Source: Eubacteriales bacterium (GTDB lineage: Bacteria > Bacillota > Clostridia > Lachnospirales > Lachnospiraceae). Taken from it: a stretch of DNA of 64,000 nt. Under the pieces are notes generated by a model that did not search any database, had not been told where the DNA came from, and worked only from the letters and a program-made list of their open reading frames with translations. Positions 36,977 through 45,692 of the stretch are shown here, piece by piece. Every line of letters begins with the position of its first letter. Position 1 is the first letter of the stretch. The position numbers and the translations under genes are program-made. Location of the stretch: the NCBI GenBank assembly GCA_030536855.1, contig JAUNPK010000006.1:30974-94973 (forward strand), given 5' to 3'.

Positions 36977-37957
36977 TTGAGTGAGAGTAAATATCCAATT
37001 ACATATGCAGTAAAGCATATCGATAATAAAATTCGATTTATGTCAAGATCAGGAGGTGTTTTTACAGCCATTTCAGACTATATATTATCCTTAAATGGTG
37101 TTATTTATGGATGTGTTTTAGATGATGAGTTATCTGCAATTCATTATAGAGCGGAAAGTAGTGAAGAAAGAGATAAAATGAGAGGGTCAAAATATATTCA
37201 GAGTAGCTTAAGTAAGAGAGACATATATAAAAATGTTATAAAAGATTTAGAAAATGATAGAAAAGTGTTGTTTACAGGGACATCATGTCAGGTCGCTGGT
37301 TTACTAAGTTTGGTTAGTGGTAATGATTATCGAAGTAATTTGTATACAGTTGATATCTTGTGTCATGGTGTTCCTAGTCCTTTGGTATGGAAAGAATATA
37401 TAAATTGGCAAGAAAAGAAACACAATAAAAAAATAGTTTCTGTAAATTTTAGAAATAAAGAAAAATTTGGTTGGCGCGCGCATGTTGAATCACTGTCTTT
37501 TGAGAATGGGGATTCTATTGATAGTGGTGTTTGGAGAGAATTATTTTATAGTCATTTGATTTTGCGTCCGTCTTGCTATGAGTGTATTTACAAGTCTATA
37601 TATCATATGGCTGATATTACGATTGCAGACTACTGGGGAATTGAAAATGCCGTGCCAGAATCTCTTGAATTTGATGACGACAAAGGCGTATCGCTGGTCA
37701 TGATAAATAACGAAAAAGGTAAAGAGGTATTTGATTCATTAAATAAGGATATTGTTTTTTATAAGACTAGCATAGAAGAATCTATGCAAATGCCTCTAAT
37801 TGCACCATTTCCGGCACCGGTAAATAGAGATATATTTTGGCAAGATTTTTATTGCAAAAAATTTGATTTTATTGCAAAGAAGTATGCTTCTTATGGATTG
37901 CTTAATGATATTAAGCGATTACTCATGAGAATTAAACGAAAAATAATAAAGAGGTAA
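36977..37957 (+). CDS. FrhB-like coenzyme F420 hydrogenase/dehydrogenase beta-subunit family protein, ferredoxin part missing
   Basis: A 326-residue protein with the FrhB/FdhB core: SRSGGVFTAISDYIL, GCVLDDELSAIHYRAES, MRGSKYIQSSL, VLFTGTSCQVAGLLSL, LYTVDILCHGVPSPLVWKEY and CYECIYKSIYHMADITIADYWG. Family members in polysaccharide loci usually begin with two 4Fe-4S motifs (total about 400 residues). Those are absent here, and a separate 64-residue ferredoxin is encoded just downstream. The start is a TTG with an AGAGGA site. It is found beside pyruvyltransferases; its role in glycan synthesis is unknown and could be a redox modification of a sugar. Confidence 0.85.
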   Translation: MSESKYPITYAVKHIDNKIRFMSRSGGVFTAISDYILSLNGVIYGCVLDDELSAIHYRAESSEERDKMRGSKYIQSSLSKRDIYKNVIKDLENDRKVLFTGTSCQVAGLLSLVSGNDYRSNLYTVDILCHGVPSPLVWKEYINWQEKKHNKKIVSVNFRNKEKFGWRAHVESLSFENGDSIDSGVWRELFYSHLILRPSCYECIYKSIYHMADITIADYWGIENAVPESLEFDDDKGVSLVMINNEKGKEVFDSLNKDIVFYKTSIEESMQMPLIAPFPAPVNRDIFWQDFYCKKFDFIAKKYASYGLLNDIKRLLMRIKRKIIKR

Positions 37958-37976
37958 TATAGAAAAGGATAAATAT

Positions 37977-38171
37977 ATGTATAATGAGATTTTTTTATTT
38001 GAACGAAAAGAAGAATGTTGCGGATGTTCTGCTTGTTATGCAATCTGTCCTAAAAATGCAATAGAAATGATTGAGGATGATGAAGGATTTGAATACCCTG
38101 TTATAAAATACGATTCGTGTATAAAATGTGGGAAGTGTATTAAGGTTTGTCCGATAAAGAACAAATTGTAA
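37977..38171 (+). CDS. Small two-cluster 4Fe-4S ferredoxin
   Basis: A 64-residue protein with two complete CxxCxxCxxxCP motifs (starting near Cys14 and near Cys48), so it should hold two [4Fe-4S] clusters. The sequence matches the ferredoxin part normally fused to the front of FrhB-like proteins in polysaccharide loci. It starts 19 bases after the FrhB-like gene, which lacks that part, so the two probably act as partners. It could instead be the surviving front end of a second, truncated FrhB-like gene. Confidence 0.85.
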   Translation: MYNEIFLFERKEECCGCSACYAICPKNAIEMIEDDEGFEYPVIKYDSCIKCGKCIKVCPIKNKL

Positions 38172-38223
38172 ATACGAAAATGGTATTGTAAATTATAAAT
38201 CAATGTGATGAGAGGAAACATTA

Positions 38224-39759
38224 ATGGACGATAGTAGAAATAAACAGCTTAGTGTTAATTTAATAGCTATAATAGTACAAGTTGCACTTAATTATGCTAT
38301 ATCTTTTTTTTTAACACCGTATATTGTTAACAATGTGGGAAGTGAAGCACATGGATTTATAACTTTAGGTAATAATTTAATAAATTATATAACGATTTTT
38401 ACAACTGCGTTAAATTCTGTTGTGGGTAGATATGTTACAATTAGTATTCACAAAGGAAATAAAAAACAGGCAAATGAATATTTTAATTCAGTATTATGGG
38501 CAAATGTTTTATTAGCTATTATTATTGTAGCAGGGTCTGCTTTTGTTATTAATTATTTAGAGTATTTTTTTACTGTTCCTAGTTATTTAGTTAGAGATGT
38601 AAAAATTTTATTTTCGTTAATTGTCTTTAATTTTGTTATAACAATTATTTGTAATGTTTTCACAATTGCAACATTTATAACCAATAAGCTGTATATTAGC
38701 AACATTGGCAATTCTATAGGAATATGTATTAAAGTAATAGTGTTGCTGATTTTGTATGGAAACTATAATGCGACTATAATCTTTGTTGGAGTAGCTTCGT
38801 TATTGAATACTTTTTTTGTTTCAATATATAATATAGTTGTAAATAAAAAACTAAATATTGGCATAAATATAAGGTTGTGGAGTTTTTCGTTTGCAAAAAT
38901 TAAAGAACTTTTTTTTAGCGGAATATGGAATTCTGTCACAAAATTGTCGCAAGTATTAACGGATGGATTAGACATGATAATGAGTAACTTATTTATAAAT
39001 GTTCAGGCAATGGGATGTTTATCCGTAGCATATACAGTTCCATCAATGATTGCAAATGTAATAGGTTCAATTACAAATATTTTTGCACCACAGCAGACAT
39101 ATTATTATGCAAAAGAAGATACGAGTGAAGTAGTAGGGCAAATAAAATTGAATATGAAAATTATGGGCTTTTTTGTAAATATAATTTTGGTTGGATTTAT
39201 AATTTATGGAAAGGAATTTTTTATTCTATGGACTCCAACGCAGGATATTCAGTTAATATATGAATTAGCAGTTATATCATGCTGCTCAATGGTAATAACT
39301 GGGGTTACAAGTGCATTAAACAATGTTTTTCTTTTAACAAATCATTTAAAAGAAAATTCGATGGTGTGTATTCTGATTGGAGTATTTGATTGTGCAGTTG
39401 CATTTTTATTAGTAAGATATACAGGAGCTGGAGTTTATGCTATAGCAGGAGTTAGTAAGATTGTCGGTGCAATAGTTAATATTACATATATTCCATTATT
39501 TGCATCCAAGTGTTTAAATGTATCATATAAAACATTTTATCCAGTGATATGTAAATATATCTTCAGCACACTAGTATTATTAATTGTTATGGGAATATTA
39601 CATTTAGTCTTATGTTTTATGCCTATTTCATGGGTGAGTTTAATTGTTAAAATTATTATTAATGGTGGTATTGTTTCAATTATAAACTATCATATATTAT
39701 TAAATAAAAATGAGCGTGTATATTTGAAAAATATTGTATTAAAAAAATTAAAGTTATAA
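38224..39759 (+). CDS. wzx: Wzx-type flippase (first of two)
   Basis: A 511-residue membrane protein with 12-14 hydrophobic segments of the MOP superfamily. The N-terminus LSVNLIAIIVQVALNYAISFFLTPYIVNNVG and the repeated PST-type pattern (LFFSGIWNSVTKLSQVLTDGLDMIMSN region near residue 230) fit flippases that move undecaprenyl-diphosphate repeat units across the membrane. GAGGAAAC precedes the ATG. A second flippase lies at 53955-55397, so the window probably serves two pathways or keeps one copy as a leftover. Confidence 0.88.
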   Translation: MDDSRNKQLSVNLIAIIVQVALNYAISFFLTPYIVNNVGSEAHGFITLGNNLINYITIFTTALNSVVGRYVTISIHKGNKKQANEYFNSVLWANVLLAIIIVAGSAFVINYLEYFFTVPSYLVRDVKILFSLIVFNFVITIICNVFTIATFITNKLYISNIGNSIGICIKVIVLLILYGNYNATIIFVGVASLLNTFFVSIYNIVVNKKLNIGINIRLWSFSFAKIKELFFSGIWNSVTKLSQVLTDGLDMIMSNLFINVQAMGCLSVAYTVPSMIANVIGSITNIFAPQQTYYYAKEDTSEVVGQIKLNMKIMGFFVNIILVGFIIYGKEFFILWTPTQDIQLIYELAVISCCSMVITGVTSALNNVFLLTNHLKENSMVCILIGVFDCAVAFLLVRYTGAGVYAIAGVSKIVGAIVNITYIPLFASKCLNVSYKTFYPVICKYIFSTLVLLIVMGILHLVLCFMPISWVSLIVKIIINGGIVSIINYHILLNKNERVYLKNIVLKKLKL

Positions 39760-39788
39760 TTACGGAATATTGACAGGAAGGTGAATAG

Positions 39789-40796
39789 ATGCAAAGCACT
39801 AAAAAGAATATAATATTAAACAAATTTTTTGATATTATAACACGTTTTGTTAACAAATATGGTATGTATTATTTATCGGTAAAAAAATTGCCTAAACTTA
39901 ATGGGAATGTAGATGTAATTGTTCATGATAATATTAAAATTCAATCAGAAGATGTTGCAATTATTATACAAGGACCAATTAAGTGTGAAGAGAACTTTAC
40001 ATTAAATACAGTAAAGCTATATAAAAAAATATTTAGTAACTCAGAAATAATTGTAAGTACATGGACTGATCAAGACCAGATACAATTAAAATTATTAAGG
40101 GAATTGGGAGTAACAGTAGTGGAAAGTTCTCCCTTAGATAATCGGGGTTCTGGTAACGTAAATGCCCAATTATTAAGTTCTTTAAAAGGATTTAATAGTA
40201 TTAAAGGTGACCAGATTAAGTATGTTCTAAAAACAAGAAGTGATCAAAGAATATATTATCCGGGAACGCTTGGATATCTGAAAGGATTATTAAATATATT
40301 AGATAATAAAGACGGAAATAATAGAATAATTTGTGTGGATAATATTAGTAATTGTTTAGATAGATTGCCGCCTTTTTATATAATTGATTATTTATATTTT
40401 GGAGAGAAGAACCAGATAGAAAGACTTTTAAATATTCCATTCAATGAATGTGAATATAAAGATGGTTTTGATTTGATGAAAAAATTACAATTAAGCTCTT
40501 TGCCTGATGCTTATGAGCAATGTAAATATAATATACCTCCAGAATATTATATTACAGTTATGTACTTGAAATCACTGGGTGAGAATGGGAATTTTTTTGA
40601 TTATGAGTATTTTTATGAGTGTCTTAAAAAATATTTCATACAAATATCAACGCAGGATATAGACTTATATTGGCCCAAGTATTATGCTAAGTATAATCAA
40701 CCTGTAAGCATTCTTAAAAAAGATGAAAATGTTTTTCATCAGACAGAGAATATGAATTTTCAAAACTATGTAAATATAATAAATGATTTTAAGTAA
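39789..40796 (+). CDS. WavE-like lipopolysaccharide synthesis family protein
   Basis: A 335-residue protein with the WavE family pattern: VAIIIQGPIKCEENFTL then TVKLYKKIF near residue 60, IIVSTWTDQD, VVESSPLDNRGSGNVNAQL and KTRSDQRIY. The family occurs in surface-polysaccharide loci and is thought to include glycosyltransferases; the TWTDQD and RSDQR stretches could supply acidic donor-binding residues. It ends the IS110-adjacent block and is followed by 192 bases without a gene. The precise reaction is unknown. Confidence 0.78.
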   Translation: MQSTKKNIILNKFFDIITRFVNKYGMYYLSVKKLPKLNGNVDVIVHDNIKIQSEDVAIIIQGPIKCEENFTLNTVKLYKKIFSNSEIIVSTWTDQDQIQLKLLRELGVTVVESSPLDNRGSGNVNAQLLSSLKGFNSIKGDQIKYVLKTRSDQRIYYPGTLGYLKGLLNILDNKDGNNRIICVDNISNCLDRLPPFYIIDYLYFGEKNQIERLLNIPFNECEYKDGFDLMKKLQLSSLPDAYEQCKYNIPPEYYITVMYLKSLGENGNFFDYEYFYECLKKYFIQISTQDIDLYWPKYYAKYNQPVSILKKDENVFHQTENMNFQNYVNIINDFK

Positions 40797-40988
40797 CTAG
40801 CATGTAAAGAAAATAGGATTTGTTTGTGTATTAATAATTTCAGGATGTGGAGAAAGCTATTTTTGTGGCTTTTATGAAAAATATTAAGAACAGCAAAAGA
40901 TGGTGCATCTCGTGATATACTTAATTTGTATATTATTAGTTTTTGTGAAAATAGTAATAAATAATTAGATAGAAAGACGTGGGTTTAC

Positions 40989-41621
40989 ATGAAGATATTA
41001 GCACACAGAGGATATTGGAATAATACTATTGAGAGAAATTCCCCAATGGCTCTTCGTACAGCATTGGAAAAAGGATATGGGTTTGAATCAGATGTTAGGG
41101 ATTATAATGGGAAAGTTGTAATATCGCATAATATTGCAGATTCATCGTGTCAAGATGTCGAAGAGGTATTTGAATGGTTGAGTAGATTTAATGATAAGTA
41201 TTGTTTTGCTATTAATATAAAAGCTGATGGACTTAAAGATATATTAAAGTTATTTTTCGAAAAATATTCGATATCAAATTATTTCCTTTTTGATATGTCT
41301 GTACCTCAAATGGTTGAATTTAAGGAAATGGGATTGAGATATTTTACCAGACAGAGTGAAGTTGAACCTGAACCATGTATGTATAAAGATGCGGCTGGAG
41401 TGTGGATTGATGGTTTTTGGAGTACGGATTGGATTACGGAGGAACTAGTAAAAAGTCACATCAAAAATGGAAAAGATGTATGCATTGTTTCACCAGATTT
41501 GCATGGGAATAGATATGTGGATTTTTGGATGAAAATGAAGAAATGGGATGTGGACGATACAAGAATTTTTCTTTGTACAGATTATCCAGACGAGGCAAAG
41601 GAGTTTTTTTATGGGGAATAA
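40989..41621 (+). CDS. Glycerophosphodiester phosphodiesterase-like protein in a nucleotide-activation module
   Basis: A 210-residue short GDPD-fold protein. ILAHRGYW gives the catalytic His6-Arg7, GFESDVRDYNG gives the metal-binding Glu33 and Asp35, and VVISHNIADSS holds the second His, although the usual HD is HN. The usual PENT is IERNS. There is no signal peptide, so it should be cytoplasmic. It overlaps the next HAD gene by 11 bases and opens a five-gene set with two nucleotidyltransferases and a cupin. It may release or trim a glycerol-phosphate-like group; that is inference. Confidence 0.75.
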   Translation: MKILAHRGYWNNTIERNSPMALRTALEKGYGFESDVRDYNGKVVISHNIADSSCQDVEEVFEWLSRFNDKYCFAINIKADGLKDILKLFFEKYSISNYFLFDMSVPQMVEFKEMGLRYFTRQSEVEPEPCMYKDAAGVWIDGFWSTDWITEELVKSHIKNGKDVCIVSPDLHGNRYVDFWMKMKKWDVDDTRIFLCTDYPDEAKEFFYGE

Positions 41622-42243
41622 GATAAAAGCAGTTTTGTTTGATATGGATGGAGTACTTATAGATGCCAAGGACTGGCATTTTGAGGCTTTAAATAAAGCA
41701 TTGGGATTATTTGGAGTTGAGATTAGTAGATATGATCATCTTACTACCTTTGATGGGCTTCCTACAAAAGTAAAGTTGGAAATGTTAAGTAAAAGATATT
41801 ATTTGCCTAAGGAATTGCATCCATTTATTAATGAATTAAAACAAATGTATACAGTAGAAATGATTAATGCAAAGTGTCATCCAATGTTCAATCATGAGTA
41901 CGCTCTTTCAAAATTACATCAACTAGGTTATAAGATTGCAGTTTGCTCTAATTCAATAAGAAAAACAATTGAGTTAATGATGGATAAAGCAGAGTTGGCT
42001 TCTTATATAGATTTAATTGTGTCAAATGAGGATGTAACTAAGGCAAAGCCAGATCCTGAAATGTATATGATGGCAGTTAATAAGTTTGGACTTAAGTCAG
42101 AAGAGTGCATTGTCGTGGAAGACAATCCTAATGGAATTCAGGCAGGAAAGTCTGCTGGTGCACATGTGCTTGAGGTTGCGACAGTGTACGATGTTAATTA
42201 TGAAAATATTATGAGAATAATTCAGGAGGTTGAAAATGATTAA
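41611..42243 (+). CDS. HAD-superfamily phosphatase/phosphomutase (beta-PGM-like)
   Basis: A 210-residue HAD hydrolase with FDMDGVLIDAKDWH (Asp at motif I), cap-domain helices, AVCSNSIRKT (motif II), TKAKPDPEMY (motif III Lys) and VVEDNPNGIQAGKSAG (motif IV). The pattern resembles beta-phosphoglucomutase and sugar phosphatases. ATG 41611 is chosen for the GGAG at 41600-41603; 21 upstream codons lack a site. It overlaps both neighbours, so this module is tightly coupled. It could make or remove a phosphate before nucleotidyl transfer. Confidence 0.85.
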   Translation: MGNKIKAVLFDMDGVLIDAKDWHFEALNKALGLFGVEISRYDHLTTFDGLPTKVKLEMLSKRYYLPKELHPFINELKQMYTVEMINAKCHPMFNHEYALSKLHQLGYKIAVCSNSIRKTIELMMDKAELASYIDLIVSNEDVTKAKPDPEMYMMAVNKFGLKSEECIVVEDNPNGIQAGKSAGAHVLEVATVYDVNYENIMRIIQEVEND

Positions 42244-42952
42244 TGTATTATTACCAGCGATGGGAACATCAACCTTTTATAAAGACAGTTATTTTCCAAA
42301 ACCATTATACGAAATTAATGGTAAAACAATGTTAGAAATGGTTGTAGATAACTATGCAAAATTAGAGCCGAAACAGTATATTTTTGTTTTTTCCGAGGAG
42401 GACTGCTTGAGATTTCACTTAGATTCTTCGGTAAAAATTCTTACGCCGGCAAGCAGAGTTATTAAGCTTGGAAATCAGACAGCTGGGGCTCTTTGCACAT
42501 GTCTTATGGCAATTGAATATATCAATGATGATGTACCATTAATTGTTGCAAATAGCGACCAGGTTATTGAAACCGATTACTGTAAGGTCATAGAGCACTT
42601 TGAAAAGCAAGGCTGCGATGCGGGTTTGATTACATTTCCTAACATTCATCCTAGATGGAGTTATGCAAGAAAGATGGGGAATGAAATTGTTGAAGTGGCA
42701 GAAAAAAGACCCCTTTCTAAGAATGCTATTGCAGGATTTTACTATTATAAAAAGGGAAGCGATTTTGTAAAAGCGGCGAAAAAAGCGTTGCTTAAACAAA
42801 ACAATTTAGATGACAGATATTATATATCGTCATCTATTAACGAGCTGATTCTTATGGGTAAAAAAGTGGGTTTTTACGACATAAGTAAGGAACAATACAA
42901 GTCTTTTTATTCACCAGCGAAAGTAAAAGAATATGAGGAGAGTATGAAATGA
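42236..42952 (+). CDS. Sugar-nucleotidyltransferase-like protein with an altered signature
   Basis: A 238-residue GT-A-fold nucleotidyltransferase homologue. It shares with the gene at 43279 the middle segment TAGALCTCLMAI...VANSDQVIETDY, including the Asp expected to bind metal, and YFPKPLYEINGKTM near the front. However, the glycine-rich nucleotide loop, normally GxGxR, reads LPAMGTSTFYKD and lacks the conserved arginine. It may have a different activity or a regulatory role. AGGAGG at 42223-42228 supports ATG 42236. It overlaps the HAD gene by eight bases and the cupin gene by four. Confidence 0.78.
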   Translation: MINVLLPAMGTSTFYKDSYFPKPLYEINGKTMLEMVVDNYAKLEPKQYIFVFSEEDCLRFHLDSSVKILTPASRVIKLGNQTAGALCTCLMAIEYINDDVPLIVANSDQVIETDYCKVIEHFEKQGCDAGLITFPNIHPRWSYARKMGNEIVEVAEKRPLSKNAIAGFYYYKKGSDFVKAAKKALLKQNNLDDRYYISSSINELILMGKKVGFYDISKEQYKSFYSPAKVKEYEESMK

Positions 42953-43275
42953 AATGTGATAATATAAATAATATGAAGGGTGGCTGGTTTATTGGAAATT
43001 TCGATCCATCTCTTTTTAAAACAAATGATTGCGAAGTGGCAGTAAAGACCTATAAAAAGGGAGATAAGGAAAGTAAACATTATCATAAGATTGCAACAGA
43101 GTATACTGTTGTGGTAAAGGGCAAAGTAAAGATGTTAGGGAATGTATATTGTGAAGGAGATATAATTGTTGTTGAGCCAAATGAGGCAACAGATTTCGAA
43201 GCATTAGAAGATGCAATAAACGTAGTGGTGAAATTACCAGGTGCGAACAATGACAAATACTTAGTGGAGGAATAA
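42949..43275 (+). CDS. Small cupin-domain protein
   Basis: A 108-residue single-domain cupin with SKHYHKIATEYTVVVKGKVK (cupin motif 1, two His and a Glu) and CEGDIIVVEPNEATDFEALED (motif 2). Such proteins may bind a metal and act as sugar isomerases, epimerases or sensors. It sits between two nucleotidyltransferase genes and overlaps the first by four bases. A step on the module's small-molecule substrate is plausible, but cannot be named from sequence. Confidence 0.82.
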   Translation: MKCDNINNMKGGWFIGNFDPSLFKTNDCEVAVKTYKKGDKESKHYHKIATEYTVVVKGKVKMLGNVYCEGDIIVVEPNEATDFEALEDAINVVVKLPGANNDKYLVEE

Positions 43276-43278
43276 TTA

Positions 43279-44010
43279 ATGTTGAATATTGTAATACCTA
43301 TGGCTGGAAGGGGAAGTAGATTTGCACAGGCAGGATATCAGAAGCCAAAACCTCTTATTGATATTTTTGGACATCCAATGATTGAATATGTTACAAAAAA
43401 TATTAAACCAGAATGCGAACATAGATATATATATATTTGTCAGGAAGAACATTTGAAAAAATATGGATTATCTGATGAGCTTAAGAAGATTTCTCCAGGA
43501 TGTGAAATAATTACGATTGATCATGTTACAGAAGGTGCAGCATGTACGGTACTTCTTGCAAAAACTCTTATAGATAATGATGATTCTATGATGATTGCTA
43601 ATTCTGACCAGTATGTTGACACAGATATTAATGAATATATTTCAGCAATGGGAGATAAAGATGGTCTTATTATGACGATGCCTGCTGATGATCCAAAGTG
43701 GAGCTTTATTAAGTATGATGAAAACCAGCTTGTAACAATGGTAAAAGAGAAAGAAGTAATTTCTAATGAGGCAACGGTAGGCATTTATAATTACAAACAT
43801 GGTCGAGATTTTGTTAAATATGCTGAGCAAATGATTCAAAAGAACATTAGAGTTAACAATGAATTTTATGTGGCACCAGTTTACAACGAAATGATTGAAG
43901 CTGGTATGAAGATAGGTTTTTGCGATGTAGGTGCTAAAATGTTTGGTCTTGGTACCCCGGAAGATTTAAATTATTTCATGGAGCAAGAGTTTAGTAAGAA
44001 AATATTTTAA
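43279..44010 (+). CDS. NTP:sugar/polyol-phosphate nucleotidyltransferase-like protein
   Basis: A 243-residue nucleotidyltransferase with a complete front signature, IPMAGRGSRFAQAGYQKPKPLI (residues 5-26), then VTEGAACTVLLAKTL, MIANSDQYVDTD and NNEFYVAPVYNEMI. It is a paralogue of the gene at 42236 but keeps the GxGSR loop. The PKPL and ANSDQ patterns are shared with enzymes that activate sugar phosphates or small phosphorylated groups in capsule loci. It ends the five-gene module; donor nucleotide and substrate are unknown. Confidence 0.85.
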   Translation: MLNIVIPMAGRGSRFAQAGYQKPKPLIDIFGHPMIEYVTKNIKPECEHRYIYICQEEHLKKYGLSDELKKISPGCEIITIDHVTEGAACTVLLAKTLIDNDDSMMIANSDQYVDTDINEYISAMGDKDGLIMTMPADDPKWSFIKYDENQLVTMVKEKEVISNEATVGIYNYKHGRDFVKYAEQMIQKNIRVNNEFYVAPVYNEMIEAGMKIGFCDVGAKMFGLGTPEDLNYFMEQEFSKKIF

Positions 44011-44352
44011 TAAAATGTTGTGATTGAATGAGATGAAAAAGAAGATGTTATTTCACAACAGTACAATTCAGATACTACCAACTTTTGTTTTCATTCTATA
44101 ATTTGACTACTACATATATTATTAGAAAAAAATTTAAAATCACATCTTCAGATATCCCTAAAACTTCACAATGGGTTTATTAATAATTATCCACTTAAAT
44201 ATTTATGCTAGAGTATAGAAGATTAGTAGGGAAGGGATATATGAGAAGAGTGTCATTATTAAGTCTACTATTAGGATTAAAATAAACTCCAAATAGATCT
44301 TTTGTTTATAAGATAATGACTTTGCTGAAAGAGGAATGTTAGAAAAACGATT
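44011..44352. other. 342-base gap with a mobile-element relic and no full gene
   Basis: No complete gene is present. TGTTGTGA (44016-44023) and TCACAACA (44053-44060) form an 8-bp inverted repeat. Directly after it lies a decayed IS110 left end (44062-44112). A 14-codon frame with a fair GAAGGG site (44241-44285, MRRVSLLSLLLGLK) could be a gene remnant or leader peptide. The rest is A+T-rich spacer. Confidence 0.6.
44062..44112 (+). mobile_element. Solo remnant of an IS110 left end
   Basis: About 40 of 51 bases, with one gap, match the outer part of the intact IS110 element's left end (33947 to 33897 read on the minus strand), beginning with 16 identical bases. No transposase or right end follows; the Wzy-like gene starts 240 bases on. 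It is a leftover of an older, related insertion. Confidence 0.65.
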
Positions 44353-45630
44353 ATGAAATTAGAGAAATTTAGAAATCAAAGTGTTGACGACATCATGCTT
44401 TTTGTATATGGTTTAATTTCCACAATGCCAATAATTACAATTGGTGGAACCACAGCATATACTTATTTAATGATTTTTATTGTTGTCTATAACTTTTTGT
44501 TTTTATTATGCTATAGAAATACAGTTATAGAATTCAATTCCTTGATACGTATGTATATTCTGATTAGCGTGTTTTCTGTAATAAGTGCAATAGTATGTAT
44601 TACTAGTAACATGCAGGTATATTGGAAAGATATGCAATTTAACAAGATTATTCTCCAGATTTGTTTTCTGATGGTATTTGTATTCTATTCACAAAAAGAT
44701 AAGATATATTCACTTATATATCTGGTAAAGGGCGTTTACTGTGCAAGTATTCTGCAGATGATATGGGGATATGGTCAGCTGTTATTTAACTCTATAGAAA
44801 AAATTAACCTGAATCAGTTGGTTTTTGGTGAGATATTAAAATTAAAGAGTGATTATGGATTTGGAGATTCAAATTTTATCACAGGATTGTGTTGGCACAG
44901 TTCTAATATGGCACCATTACTCAGCTTCGGATTTGTGATGAGTAAAAACAAACTGTTAAAATTACTTTTCTGGATAATTGCAGTGGCTTGCGGTAATAGA
45001 ACTGCAATGATTGGGGTTACATTTTGTGCAATAATTCAGCTGATATTCTTTATTAAGAATCATACAGGAGCAATTAAAATACAAGCAATGTTTTTCCGGA
45101 TAGGAATAGTATTTATTTTAATAGGAATATTACTATTTATATTTAGTGGAATGGGAAAACAATATTTGGAACAGTTAAGTTATTCCTTTGAGAAAATTTC
45201 GAAAGCACTGGATGGCTCTGATGGTAGCACACAACAGCACAGTATGTATTACTTAAAAACGGGTGATGTCTTTGGATTTGCCGGAATAATTAATGTTTTA
45301 TTTGGATTTGGAATTGGCTGTTCGGGATATCCTTTTTCTTCTTTATTTGGATATTACAAGGGAGTAACGTGGATTACTGAATCTGATTATATTGATACAT
45401 TATGGTCATATGGAATAGTAGGTTTCGTATTAAGATATGTATGGTATATAGTAGGTATGGTAAAGTGTGTTAAAGTTGATAGAAATTACATAGCCTTTTT
45501 TATTCCACTATTATTTATGGGAATAACATATAATGTAATATATGACTGGACAATGGTTTTATTAGCAGCCTTATTCTTATTAGGAGAAAAAGGTTATTCA
45601 TTAAAAAATATAATTGGAGACCAGCTATAG
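44353..45630 (+). CDS. Second Wzy/O-antigen-ligase-like polymerase candidate
   Basis: A 425-residue membrane protein with about eleven hydrophobic segments. GLCWHSSNMAPLLSFGFVMS, ACGNRTAMIGVTFCAI (an R in an N-R-T/S context seen in Wzy/WaaL proteins) and the outer loop ending TESDYIDTLWSYGIVGFVLRYV are consistent with the family. It lies between the nucleotide-activation module and the Wzz-like gene, a usual place for a polymerase. The last codons (GDQL-stop) and the following 20 bases recur as a relic at 32434-32466. Confidence 0.75.
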   Translation: MKLEKFRNQSVDDIMLFVYGLISTMPIITIGGTTAYTYLMIFIVVYNFLFLLCYRNTVIEFNSLIRMYILISVFSVISAIVCITSNMQVYWKDMQFNKIILQICFLMVFVFYSQKDKIYSLIYLVKGVYCASILQMIWGYGQLLFNSIEKINLNQLVFGEILKLKSDYGFGDSNFITGLCWHSSNMAPLLSFGFVMSKNKLLKLLFWIIAVACGNRTAMIGVTFCAIIQLIFFIKNHTGAIKIQAMFFRIGIVFILIGILLFIFSGMGKQYLEQLSYSFEKISKALDGSDGSTQQHSMYYLKTGDVFGFAGIINVLFGFGIGCSGYPFSSLFGYYKGVTWITESDYIDTLWSYGIVGFVLRYVWYIVGMVKCVKVDRNYIAFFIPLLFMGITYNVIYDWTMVLLAALFLLGEKGYSLKNIIGDQL

Positions 45631-45692
45631 GAAGTCAAATATAGATTAGCAAGAAGTTTTTAAAATAAAAAAGAAAGGAAACGGGGATTAAG

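Noticed and set aside
37977-38171. The ferredoxin as a pseudogene fragment only
   Set aside because: Both cluster motifs are complete, the frame has its own start site and stop, and the neighbouring protein lacks exactly this part, so a real small gene is more likely. The alternative is kept in the feature entry.
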